A stretch of 13,485 nt of DNA from an uncultured Bacteroidaceae bacterium (GTDB taxonomy: Bacteria; Bacteroidota; Bacteroidia; Bacteroidales; Bacteroidaceae). The position numbers and the translations under genes are program-made. Location: positions 1 through 13,485 of the forward strand of contig CAKRMO010000006.1 in NCBI GenBank assembly GCA_934364765.1, given 5' to 3'. The notes below the pieces were generated by a model, which worked only from the letters and a program-made list of their open reading frames with translations, searched no databases and was not told the DNA's origin. Positions 8,019 to 13,485 of this stretch are shown here, piece by piece. Each line of letters opens with the position of its first letter. Within the stretch, counting starts at the first letter, position 1.

Positions 8019-9638
8019 TTACTTCGCAGCTTCGGGAGTGCCCATGGAATAAGAGGGCTGGCCTGTGAAATAGCCCTTGCCCTGCCATATTTTCTCAACC
8101 GGGGCCATGCGGCGCACGAAGTCGGCGTAGTTCTTGTTCTCGACTTTCGTCCAGCCGCATTCGGCGTAGGCCGCAAGGCGCGGGAAAGTCTGGAAGTAAA
8201 CGCGGGCGTCTGTCGGAGTCCATTCGCCCCACATCTGGCAACCGAGACCGAGGATTCTGGAGTTCTGCTCGGGGGTCAGATCCTCGAAATAGGGGTTGAA
8301 GCTATAGGCGTGGTCGAGCGATATTGTGGGGTAGCCGTAATCGAGATAGGTGAACACGCGGTTTGAGTTCACAAGGCTGAAGCCTTTCTTTATGGCTTTC
8401 TTCGCAAGGTCGGTTGAGCCGTCCCAGAACTGCACCAGCGCACTGGGGTCAAGGCTTACGGCAGAGTTCTCACCGCGATTGGCCTCGCCATGCACGTTGT
8501 CGCCGGTGATTTCGTTCCAGCCGATAAGCTTCACGCCTTTCTTCTCAAGGAACTTCTGCAATCTGTTTATGGTGTAGAGCTGCATGTCGGGATAGGTGTG
8601 GAGACCGTGCTCCTCCATGAACTTCTTTATTCTTTCGTTCTTGGTCCAGCGTGAATAGTTTGCCTCATCGCCGCCGATGTGCACTATTTTCGAGGGGAAA
8701 AGTTTCACAACCTGGCTGAGGGTGGTTTCGATGAATTTCCAGAATTCGGGGGCTGCAACATCGTAGATTGCGGGGTCGGTGTCGTTGTCCCCCTTGGCCA
8801 GAAGCTCGGGATAAACGTGCGTGGCGGCGTAGCAGTGTCCGGGAACCTCAATCTCGGGTATGACGCGCACGCCCCGCTCTGCGCAATATTTCACAACCTC
8901 CTTGATTTCCTCCTGAGTGTAGTAGGAGCGCTCACGGTCGGGATAGGCCTCCTTCCATTTCTCCGCGCCCTGGAAGAAATGCGAGTGGTCGCTCAGCGAA
9001 CCCTCGCTCGTGAGCTTGGGATAGCCCTTGATCTCAATGCGCCAGCCCGTGTCGTCCACAAGATGCCAGTGGAATACGTTCATCTTGAGGCGCACCATCT
9101 CGTCCACCATGCGCTTCACCATTGCCGCGCCGTGGAAGTGGCGGCTCTCGTCGAGCATATAAGCCCTCCAGCCGAATTCGGGCCAGTCGGTAATGGTGCA
9201 CACGTTTGCCGTGAAGCCGCCGCCCTCGTTCTTGAGCATCTGGCGAATGCTCTCGATTGCGTAGATTGCGCCGCTGCGGTCGTCGGCGGTAACGGCAACT
9301 GCGGGCTTCTTCTTGTCGCTCACCACGAGTTTGTAGCCCTCCTTGTGTCCCGCGCCCTTGCCCAGAGTTATGGCGATGTCGGCCTGTGCCGCGCTGTTCA
9401 CAATTACAGGGGTCATGCCGGCCTCCTTGAGCTGTGCGCCAAGGTATGCGGCGCTTATTTTGGCTTTCTTGTCAATATAGACTTTCGGGCTTGCCGGCAC
9501 CGAAGCCTTGCCGGCCTGAAGCCTCACCACCTGCGGCTGGGGCACAATGGTTATCTGTGCGGCAACATGGCTTGCCGGCAATGTAAGTAGCGTTGCGGCA
9601 AATCCCGCCGCGAGCATCTTGCTTATTGTTCTTTTCAT
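8019..9638 (-). CDS. GH20 beta-N-acetylhexosaminidase, exported (539 aa)
   Basis: The enzyme removes terminal beta-linked GlcNAc or GalNAc from glycans. Residues 1-27 form a Sec signal peptide ending ASHVAAQ. Residues 29-150 match the GH20b N-terminal domain, and 153-500 the GH20 catalytic barrel: LDESRHF (162-168, substrate-binding Arg), FHWHLVDDTGWR (189-200), IPEIEVPGH (260-268) and HIGGDEANYSRW (320-331) with the catalytic pair D324-E325. These are the expected residues for substrate-assisted catalysis, so the enzyme looks intact. A tail GKGYFTGQPSYSMGTPEAAK follows, with no extra binding domain. No lipobox is visible, so it is probably periplasmic. It lies 101 bp before the short GH99-like gene on the same strand. 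The pairing suggests stepwise breakdown of a HexNAc-containing glycan such as host or mucosal N/O-glycans, which is inference. The start at 9638 is fixed by the signal peptide. Confidence 0.95.
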   Translation of the reverse strand: MKRTISKMLAAGFAATLLTLPASHVAAQITIVPQPQVVRLQAGKASVPASPKVYIDKKAKISAAYLGAQLKEAGMTPVIVNSAAQADIAITLGKGAGHKEGYKLVVSDKKKPAVAVTADDRSGAIYAIESIRQMLKNEGGGFTANVCTITDWPEFGWRAYMLDESRHFHGAAMVKRMVDEMVRLKMNVFHWHLVDDTGWRIEIKGYPKLTSEGSLSDHSHFFQGAEKWKEAYPDRERSYYTQEEIKEVVKYCAERGVRVIPEIEVPGHCYAATHVYPELLAKGDNDTDPAIYDVAAPEFWKFIETTLSQVVKLFPSKIVHIGGDEANYSRWTKNERIKKFMEEHGLHTYPDMQLYTINRLQKFLEKKGVKLIGWNEITGDNVHGEANRGENSAVSLDPSALVQFWDGSTDLAKKAIKKGFSLVNSNRVFTYLDYGYPTISLDHAYSFNPYFEDLTPEQNSRILGLGCQMWGEWTPTDARVYFQTFPRLAAYAECGWTKVENKNYADFVRRMAPVEKIWQGKGYFTGQPSYSMGTPEAAK

Positions 9639-9695
9639 ATAAAGTGATATGTTAGTTTATTGTTTTCTTGGAAACGTATAGTTTGCTTGCACCTG

Positions 9696-9712
9696 CAAAT
9701 ATAGCAAATATA
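9696..9712 (-). promoter_or_regulatory. Two adjacent -7 boxes upstream of GH20
   Basis: Read on the minus strand, TATATTTG occurs twice in a row (9712-9705 and 9703-9696), both fitting TAnnTTTG. A properly spaced TTG upstream is not evident. The leader to the ATG at 9638 would be about 45-60 nt. Confidence 0.4.
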
Positions 9713-9795
9713 TGTTTGTTTTGCACGGCATCCGCTTTCAAAATGGCTGCCGCACCATAAATTACGCGCCCCGGCGGACGTATTCCAAAGGATTT

Positions 9796-9846
9796 GCACC
9801 GTTCAGGGGTGCGGCGCTTTGGGAGGAGCAACGCCGCATTCACCCC
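9796..9846. other. GC-rich inverted-repeat stretch of unknown role
   Basis: GGGGTGCGGCG (9806-9816) pairs with the CGCCG and CACCCC parts of 9832-9846, leaving a 4-nt bulge. An alternative small hairpin, GCACC (9796-9800) with GGTGC (9808-9812), would compete with it. No promoter directly upstream on either strand and no T tract after it were found. It lies between the GH20 promoter and the plus-strand small-RNA promoter. Confidence 0.3.
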
Positions 9847-9862
9847 TCCGTATGCCATAATC

Positions 9863-9928
9863 ACCATTTCGCAAATGGTTATACCCACTTTAAGGTATTG
9901 CCGGCAGGGCGGCGGATGCCTACCTTTG
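9863..9928 (+). promoter_or_regulatory. Promoter with upstream palindrome for a plus-strand small RNA
   Basis: TTG at 9898-9900, a 20-nt gap, and TACCTTTG at 9921-9928 form a full Bacteroidetes-type promoter, with a start expected near 9934. Just upstream is a perfect palindrome, ACCATTT-CGC-AAATGGT (9863-9879), centred about 63 bp before that start. This is a common position for an activator site. The regulator is unknown. Confidence 0.5.
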
Positions 9929-9933
9929 CACCC

Positions 9934-10093
9934 GATAAATCGATGTTTCATAGCGGATGCGCCAGTTCCCATAGAAAAGGTGTCAGCTCCACGCCGCGAG
10001 GCGGTAAATCCGCGCTAAGATTTAATTGTTATGTATCTTGTTCGAAAAGGGAGGCGTCATGCAGCGTGAAAGCCATGATGCCTCTTCTTTTTT
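9934..10093 (+). ncRNA. Candidate small RNA, about 160 nt
   Basis: A full promoter (9898-9928) and an intrinsic terminator (10051-10093) delimit a transcript with no convincing ORF. By eye it holds a stem between TAGCGGAT (9951-9958) and ATCCGCGCTA (10008-10017), enclosing a CGCC-GCGA-GGCG hairpin (9994-10005) with a GNRA tetraloop. I do not recognise a known RNA family. Its length suits a regulatory RNA, and a Bacteroidales 6S-type RNA cannot be excluded. The boundaries are estimates from the promoter and terminator only. Confidence 0.45.
10051..10093 (+). terminator. Intrinsic terminator of the plus-strand small RNA
   Basis: Arms GAGGCGTCATG (10051-10061) and CATGATGCCTC (10074-10084) pair over 11 bp with one G-U pair and a 12-nt loop. 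They are followed by TTCTTTTTT at 10085-10093. Confidence 0.75.
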
Positions 10094-10139
10094 ATGCCGT
10101 TTTGCATATAGGATTTCTGGTTTTTCCTGCGAAAAAGGC

Positions 10140-10167
10140 AAAAAAAATGGGGTACCGCCGTACCCCA
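10140..10167 (-). terminator. Terminator of the minus-strand small RNA
   Basis: 8-bp perfect stem (10148-10155 with 10160-10167) and a 4-nt loop. On the minus strand it is followed by an uninterrupted run of eight T. Confidence 0.8.
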
Positions 10168-10203
10168 ATCTTGTTAACCTTAAATCTAATACTATGAAAA
10201 ACA
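10140..10203 (-). ncRNA. Candidate minus-strand small RNA, about 64 nt
   Basis: A perfect promoter (TTTG 10239-10236, 19 nt, TATCTTTG 10216-10209, minus strand) predicts a start near 10203. Transcription would end about 60 nt later at hairpin TGGGGTAC-GGCG-GTACCCCA (10167-10148), followed by eight T (complement of 10140-10147). The unpaired middle reads AGTATTAGATTTAAGG then TTAACAAGATT. I have an impression of similar short sequences in other Bacteroidales intergenic regions, but cannot verify it. No ORF fits. It converges with the plus-strand small RNA, their terminators being about 47 nt apart. Confidence 0.55.
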
Positions 10204-10208
10204 CACGG

Positions 10209-10239
10209 CAAAGATACGCAGACACAAATTACCGGCAAA
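10209..10239 (-). promoter_or_regulatory. Bacteroidetes-type promoter of the minus-strand small RNA
   Basis: On the minus strand TTTG (10239-10236), then exactly 19 nt, then TATCTTTG (10216-10209), an ideal match to the TTTG / TAnnTTTG pair used by the Bacteroidetes housekeeping sigma factor. Confidence 0.7.
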
Positions 10240-10427
10240 CATTCCCGCAATAAATCGCACCTGTTTTTAGCTTTTTTATGATTACAGCACAGGAAAGCCC
10301 CTCCGCTTTAACAGAAATATACGCGAACATGGGACAATGGGCTTTCAAGATTCGGGCAGGATTGCGCGGTTTCACAATGATTTTACTGCACAATTCCGCT
10401 CACGCGCAAATTCACGCGGAAATTAAT

Positions 10428-10588
10428 TTTTGACATAGGGAAAACTACGTCCGATGCAGGAAAAATTACATCAGACATAATTAAAACTACATCAGACCTT
10501 TTTCCGCCCCTCTCAAACCACTGAAAAACAATTTCTTACAGCAAATATTCTTTGTGCGCTTAATGCTTTGCAAACCAGTGCCTTACGC
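10428..10588 (-). repeat. Intergenic element copy C
   Basis: This copy is in minus orientation, facing copy A. Register points are 10432, 10453, 10474 and 10495, exactly 21 bp apart. On the minus strand the lead segment starts TAAGG at 10585 (88 nt before the first GTCTG, the same distance as in copy A), with CTGTAA at 10541-10536 and again 37 nt to GGTCTGATGTAG (10498-10487). Its outer 20 bp (10484-10503) are the exact reverse complement of 1179-1198 in copy A. The array end lies about 190 bp upstream of the minus-strand small-RNA promoter, and the lead end lies 134 bp before the ATG at 10722. Confidence 0.8.
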
Positions 10589-10705
10589 AAATCGGCGCGT
10601 TTTTGCATCTTACTCCGCAACACCCTGCCCGCACGGAATGCCGTTAAAGGCACAGGGCAACCACGTCTTTTTGGGTTTCACACCCCGAACTGAGGCAGAA
10701 ATATG

Positions 10706-10713
10706 TAATTTTG
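10706..10713 (+). promoter_or_regulatory. -7 box of the methyltransferase-like gene
   Basis: TAATTTTG fits TAnnTTTG and ends 8 nt before the ATG at 10722, so the transcript would be nearly leaderless. No TTG is seen at the usual distance upstream, so this is a half-supported promoter. Confidence 0.4.
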
Positions 10714-10721
10714 CATCTGGA

Positions 10722-11327
10722 ATGAATGCTTTGGCAAGGGAAATAAGACGGTTTTTCGTCAGGCTGCGGCGGTTTCGCAACCGCAACGGCTACGGCGTGC
10801 ACTCCCCCTTTGCCTACGGATTCATAAAAGACGTGGTTTACGAACACTCGCGCTACTACGCCTACAAGGAACTGCGGAAACGCCGGCGCAAGCGCCGCAG
10901 CGGCGAGCACGGGCTGTCGCCGCGCGGCGACAGGCTGATGTTCCGCATAGCAAACTACTGCCACCCGGCGCAAGCCTCGCTTATAGGCGTGCGCTCCGCG
11001 CTGACGGCGGAATACGTGGCGGCGGGAAGCCGAAAAGCCAAAATATCCATTTACCCCGAAGCGAGCCAGATGCCGGCGCAGGCACAGGAGTTTGTTTACG
11101 CCGCGCCGGGGGCGGACTTTTTCACGGCGTTCCACATCACGGCGCAGTCGTGCGGCGACACCACCTTCTTCGCCGCCGCAGGAATACACGCCTCGCGGGA
11201 GGCGCAAGCCAAATGGAGGGAGATATGCGCAGACCCAAGGGCGGTGGTAACGTTCGACCTGCACGAAGTGGGGCTTGTGTTTTTCAACAAAAGGCTCAAC
11301 AAGCAAAGCTACACCGTGAGCTTTTAG
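10722..11327 (+). CDS. Diverged methyltransferase-fold protein (201 aa)
   Basis: The frame extends up to 10554, but the residues before 10722 cover repeat element C and a promoter box, and family similarity begins at MNALAREIRRFFVRLRRFRN. The opening NGYGVHSPFAYGFIKDVVYE and AYKELRKR, the middle LMFRIANYCHP, and the end WREICADPRAVVTFDLHEVGLVFFNKRLNKQSYTVSF match, from memory, a Bacteroidales family of class I SAM-methyltransferase-like proteins of about 240-260 residues. This one is shorter. The glycine-rich SAM loop normally after the LANY segment (G-T-S-x-G type) reads IGVRSALTAEY here, and the acidic FDG-type motif is absent (ADFFTAFHITA). It may therefore no longer bind SAM. No signal peptide or membrane segment; strongly basic between residues 10 and 65. 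Function unknown. Confidence 0.75.
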   Translation: MNALAREIRRFFVRLRRFRNRNGYGVHSPFAYGFIKDVVYEHSRYYAYKELRKRRRKRRSGEHGLSPRGDRLMFRIANYCHPAQASLIGVRSALTAEYVAAGSRKAKISIYPEASQMPAQAQEFVYAAPGADFFTAFHITAQSCGDTTFFAAAGIHASREAQAKWREICADPRAVVTFDLHEVGLVFFNKRLNKQSYTVSF

Positions 11328-11372
11328 CCCACACGCAGGGGAACTTTGCAAGCCGCCGCCATTTAATTCTAA

Positions 11373-11398
11373 GAACTAACGCAATAGCGTGAATTTTT
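11373..11398 (+). terminator. Weak hairpin plus T tract after the methyltransferase-like gene
   Basis: A short stem ACGC-AATA-GCGT is followed by GAATTTTTCC, about 50 nt past the stop at 11327. The stem has only 4 bp, so this is a weak candidate. Confidence 0.3.
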
Positions 11399-11410
11399 CC
11401 CTCATTTTTC

Positions 11411-11440
11411 TTGCTTATTCGGAATAACATTGTAATTTTG
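11411..11440 (+). promoter_or_regulatory. Promoter of the DUF2795 gene
   Basis: TTG at 11411-11413, 19 nt, then TAATTTTG at 11433-11440. Spacing and boxes fit the Bacteroidetes consensus. The expected start is near 11446, giving a leader of about 25 nt to the ATG at 11471. Confidence 0.75.
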
Positions 11441-11470
11441 CGCCGTTTTCAAAATATAACGCCAAAAACT

Positions 11471-11692
11471 ATGTATTGGACACTTGAATTAGCTTCAAAA
11501 CTCGAAGATGCGCCATGGCCCGCCACCAAAGACGAGTTGATTGACTACGCCACACGATCGGGCGCCCCGTTGGAAGTTATCGAAAACCTTCAGGAACTGG
11601 AAGACGAAGGCGAAGTGTATGAAAACATCGAGGACGTGTGGCCCGACTACCCCACAAAAGAGGATTTCTTCTTCAACGAGGAGGAATACTGA
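11471..11692 (+). CDS. DUF2795 domain small acidic protein (73 aa)
   Basis: The start is the ATG at 11471 (MYWTLELASKLEDAPWPATK); the upstream in-frame extension to 11411 overlaps the promoter. The protein is a very well conserved Bacteroidetes small protein as I recall it: WPATKDELIDYATRSGAPLEVIENLQELEDEGE, then acidic YENIEDVWPDYPTKEDFFFNEEEY. It is short, strongly acidic, soluble, and helical for most of its length. The molecular function is not known to me. It has its own strong promoter and a long downstream hairpin, so it is transcribed alone. Confidence 0.93.
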   Translation: MYWTLELASKLEDAPWPATKDELIDYATRSGAPLEVIENLQELEDEGEVYENIEDVWPDYPTKEDFFFNEEEY

Positions 11693-11730
11693 CCGCAGAA
11701 AGCCGGCACGCCCGGCATGAAACGCCAGAT

Positions 11731-11773
11731 ACAAGCGGCATGAGGATTTTGCTGTAATCCTCATGCCGCTTGT
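11731..11773 (+). terminator. 18-bp perfect hairpin after the DUF2795 gene
   Basis: Arms 11731-11748 and 11756-11773 are perfectly complementary (ACAAGCGGCATGAGGATT on the left) with a 7-nt loop. It lies 38 nt after the stop at 11692. No strong T tract follows on either strand, so termination may be partial or the hairpin may protect the 3' end. Confidence 0.65.
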
Positions 11774-12131
11774 TCCGTATCTTGCTGCCCTAAAAACAAA
11801 CTTTTTCTTTGCAAAAAAGACGCTGCGATGTTCTGATCAAACGCTGCATCTTTTGTCTTACTTCGTTCGATGCACGTTTTTACAACGACCAGTACACGCT
11901 CTTACAACGGACGTGGCAAGAGTGTTGAACGTCCGTTGTAAGACAACCTCACTCGCACTGGCGGATTTGGGGATTTGCAGTTTTGTCATGTTCAAAAAAA
12001 GCTGTCCCCCAAGCTGCATTTTGCCAATACCATACCGGCAGCTAACCGCACGCATGAAACACATCCCTATCACAGCAAAGCACGCCATATCCCGGCTTGG
12101 CGGCGTGCGGCCGGCGGAAAGTCAAATACGA
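11774..12131. other. Noncoding region with repeated TTACAACG motifs
   Basis: No ORF with protein-like composition is seen on either strand; the plus-strand frames continue as shadows of the glycosyltransferase. It holds the inverted repeat described at 11900-11943, a further copy of TTTACAACG near 11879, and on the minus strand a 7-bp hairpin (GCACGCC 12080-12086 with GGCGTGC 12102-12108) that could be a weak terminator of the glycosyltransferase operon. No promoter of the TAnnTTTG type was found here on the plus strand. Confidence 0.4.
11900..11943. repeat. 15-bp perfect inverted repeat
   Basis: TCTTACAACGGACGT (11900-11914) and its exact reverse complement (11929-11943) are separated by 14 nt. 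The 8-nt segment ACGCTCTT (11896-11903) can instead pair with AAGAGTGT (11918-11925) with one G-U pair, giving a mutually exclusive second hairpin. It may be an operator, an RNA switch-like hairpin or a recombination site; the sequence does not decide. Confidence 0.6.
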
Positions 12132-12959
12132 TTAAGGAAGCCGCAGGATTTTGGCGCGCTTTCCGCCAAGCTCGGCGGCTATTTCGGAAAACGAGGAATA
12201 ATGGCTGCCGTAAACCGCATCGCAGTGCGACAGGGCGAACATATCCGCCGCAGCGGCAATCATCCCCCTAAAAGAAGAGCGCGAAAGCTCGGCATCGGAG
12301 GTTATCACCCTGCTGCCAAATTCGGAGACAAAGCGGCGTTTCACCCCATTGCTGTCGGTGGCGAGAAAGAAAATGGTTTCGGGGTGCGCATCCAGCTCCC
12401 TGCGGGCGGCTTCCTCAAACAGGCTGCAAGGGCTTTTGCTCACCGCCGGCGCGTTGTCTGTGGTGCGCACATGGAAACCCACCGTCCTGCCGCCAAAACG
12501 CCCTGTAAAGGCTTCCACGGCATCGTTGACAGCGGCGGAAGGCTTGAACAGGGATGACATTTCAAGCGCGTTGCCGAAAAACTCGTAGCAGGTGGAAATG
12601 TAAACGCTTTGGCTTGCGGCGGAAATGCGCAAAACCGTCTCCTTGTCCGACGCGCTGAAACCGTTGAGCTGCAAACCGTAAAAAAACTTGCGGGCCATCT
12701 GCGGCAAATGCAGGTTGAGCCTTGACGGAGGGGTGTCGAGCCATTCGGCGGGGCTGATGCGGAAATTACCCGAAGGCAGGCCCAGCTCCGCAAACACATC
12801 CTCAAAGCGGCAACGGCATTCGGCGTTTTCGGCAAAAGCCACACGCACATCCGCCCCCGCCTCAAGCGCAAGCGCGTAAGCCGAACGGATTACGCGCATA
12901 CGGTTTCCCAGTCCGCCCATTGGCACAACAGTGAACCGCTTGGGGAGCTGCGGGGTCAT
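12132..12959 (-). CDS. Fucosyltransferase-like glycosyltransferase, NodZ/POFUT-like (275 aa)
   Basis: Probably transfers a sugar, perhaps fucose, from a nucleotide sugar in the cytoplasm. Motifs: PMGGLGNRMR (13-22), the G-x-GN opening of these GT-B enzymes; GFHVRTTDN (161-169), corresponding to the H-x-R-R-x-D nucleotide-sugar motif; FFLATDS (197-203); and YGSHYSSFSEIAAELGG (250-266). There is no signal peptide. The start ATG (12959) overlaps the stop of the upstream YitT gene by 4 bp (ATGA), so the two are cotranscribed and probably translationally coupled. The sugar donor and acceptor cannot be told, and no other glycan-synthesis genes are in view. Confidence 0.78.
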   Translation of the reverse strand: MTPQLPKRFTVVPMGGLGNRMRVIRSAYALALEAGADVRVAFAENAECRCRFEDVFAELGLPSGNFRISPAEWLDTPPSRLNLHLPQMARKFFYGLQLNGFSASDKETVLRISAASQSVYISTCYEFFGNALEMSSLFKPSAAVNDAVEAFTGRFGGRTVGFHVRTTDNAPAVSKSPCSLFEEAARRELDAHPETIFFLATDSNGVKRRFVSEFGSRVITSDAELSRSSFRGMIAAAADMFALSHCDAVYGSHYSSFSEIAAELGGKRAKILRLP

Positions 12960-13485
12960 TTCACCTTAACTTTGTCGAAACCCTCGCCGTAAACGCCGAT
13001 AACCTTGCTCTGCGAAACAAAGGCGTTGGGGTCGGTATGTTTTATGATGCGGAAAATGTCCTTGCTCTCCCTGCGCCGCGCCAGCACAACGAGCACCTTC
13101 TGCTCCTGCTTGCTGTACCAGCCATGCCCGTCGAGCACGGTAACGCCACGGTGATAGTACTCTATTGCCGAGGCTATGCTCTCGTAATGGCGCGATATGA
13201 TGAGGAACTGCACGCTCTGCCTCCCGGCATTGAGCACATAGTCGAGCGTGGTGTTGGTGATGATGAGCGTGCAATATCCGAAGAGAAGTTTCGTAAGATC
13301 GCCCACAGGGGTGAAAAGCGAAGAGGTTATGATTACGATGTCAAGCACTATCATAATCTGCCCTATCGTTATGTCGCGATACTTGTTTACTATCGCCGCT
13401 ATGATGTCAGTCCCGCCTGTGCTGCCGCCTTGCAGGAACACAAGCCCGATGCCTATGCCCTCGAGCAAAGCCCCTATGACGCACG
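12956..13485 (-). CDS. YitT family membrane protein (DUF161 + DUF2179), C-terminal part
   Basis: The frame is open to the window edge, so the start is not visible; a TTG at 13468 is internal, because the residues before it (CVIGAL) continue the family pattern. About 175 residues are visible. First come membrane segments: LEGIGIGLVFLQGGSTGGTDIIA, given in two parts as LEGIGIGLVF and LQGGSTGGTDIIA, with the conserved GGSTGG-D loop; TIGQIMIVLDIVIITSSLF; and LLFGYCTLIITNTTLDYVL. Then follows a soluble C-terminal DUF2179 domain (SIASAIEYYHRGVTVLDGHG to DKVKVK). The family's function is unclear and transport has been suggested. It overlaps the glycosyltransferase by 4 bp. Confidence 0.93.
   Translation of the reverse strand, partial: CVIGALLEGIGIGLVFLQGGSTGGTDIIAAIVNKYRDITIGQIMIVLDIVIITSSLFTPVGDLTKLLFGYCTLIITNTTLDYVLNAGRQSVQFLIISRHYESIASAIEYYHRGVTVLDGHGWYSKQEQKVLVVLARRRESKDIFRIIKHTDPNAFVSQSKVIGVYGEGFDKVKVK

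Noticed and set aside
1344..9638. Canonical polysaccharide utilization locus
   Set aside because: No SusC/SusD pair, hybrid two-component system or sigma/anti-sigma pair is present in the window; the barrel gene at the left is a PF14905 type on the other strand.
9796..9846. TPP-riboswitch-like GGGGTGC segment
   Set aside because: The CUGAGA and other conserved TPP-riboswitch segments are missing, and no thiamine gene follows.
9712..10197. 161-aa plus-strand frame across the small-RNA region
   Set aside because: Its translation has no protein-like pattern, it crosses a promoter and two terminators, and it starts inside the GH20 promoter.
10194..10253. 19-aa ORF MKNTRQRYADTNYRQTFPQ
   Set aside because: It covers the minus-strand small-RNA promoter on the opposite strand, which explains the sequence conservation better than coding.
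10278..10433. Possible 51-aa ORF (MITAQESPSALTEIYANMG...) before element C
   Set aside because: No promoter box upstream, no recognisable family, and its stop codon lies in the repeat element. Too little support to call it a gene.
10554..10721. N-terminal extension of the methyltransferase-like protein
   Set aside because: These 168 bases overlap repeat element C and a TAnnTTTG box, and the residues do not match the family.

Overview
The window looks like a chromosomal segment of a Bacteroidales bacterium with moderate to high G+C. The evidence is an outer-membrane barrel of the PF14905 type ending in the motif YKGTGAGNAEKRRL, a gliding/T9SS-type C-terminal tail on a secreted glycosidase, a DUF2795 small protein, and several promoters of the Bacteroidetes type (TTG or TTTG, about 19-21 nt, then TAnnTTTG) in place of -35/-10 boxes. 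I cannot name the genus from sequence alone.

Layout. (1) 1-969, plus strand: the 3' end of an outer-membrane beta-barrel gene, closed by a strong intrinsic terminator at 1006-1045. (2) 1344-9638, minus strand: three exported glycan-degrading enzymes transcribed right to left. They are a GH20 beta-hexosaminidase (8019-9638), a 656-aa GH99/GH71-like enzyme (5947-7917) and a 1429-aa GH99/GH71-like paralogue (1344-5633). The last carries about 760 extra residues (helical segments, two beta-rich modules, a surface-sorting tail). No SusC/SusD pair or regulator is visible, so this is an enzyme cluster and not a complete polysaccharide utilization locus. (3) 9639-10721: a 1.1-kb region without a convincing protein gene. 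It holds the GH20 promoter and two candidate small RNAs that converge on each other (plus strand about 9934-10093, minus strand about 10140-10203). (4) 10722-11692, plus strand: a degenerate methyltransferase-fold protein and a 73-aa DUF2795 protein with a textbook promoter, followed by an 18-bp perfect hairpin. (5) 11774-12131: noncoding, with a 15-bp perfect inverted repeat. (6) 12132-13485, minus strand: a YitT-family membrane protein (5' end outside the window) overlapping by ATGA a fucosyltransferase-like glycosyltransferase.

The most unusual feature is noncoding. Three copies of one element of about 165 bp lie at 1094-1265 (plus orientation), 5774-5936 (minus) and 10428-10588 (minus). 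Each has a conserved lead segment starting TAAG-N-CTTTG, then, 87 or 88 nt later, a row of four sites of the type GTCYGATGTAG spaced exactly 21 bp (two helical turns) apart, with individual sites in either orientation. All twelve sites keep the 21-bp register. The outer two copies face each other and bracket the glycosidase cluster, and the third sits between the two GH99-like genes. I do not know this element; it could be a dispersed intergenic repeat, an array of regulator binding sites or a terminator-like element.
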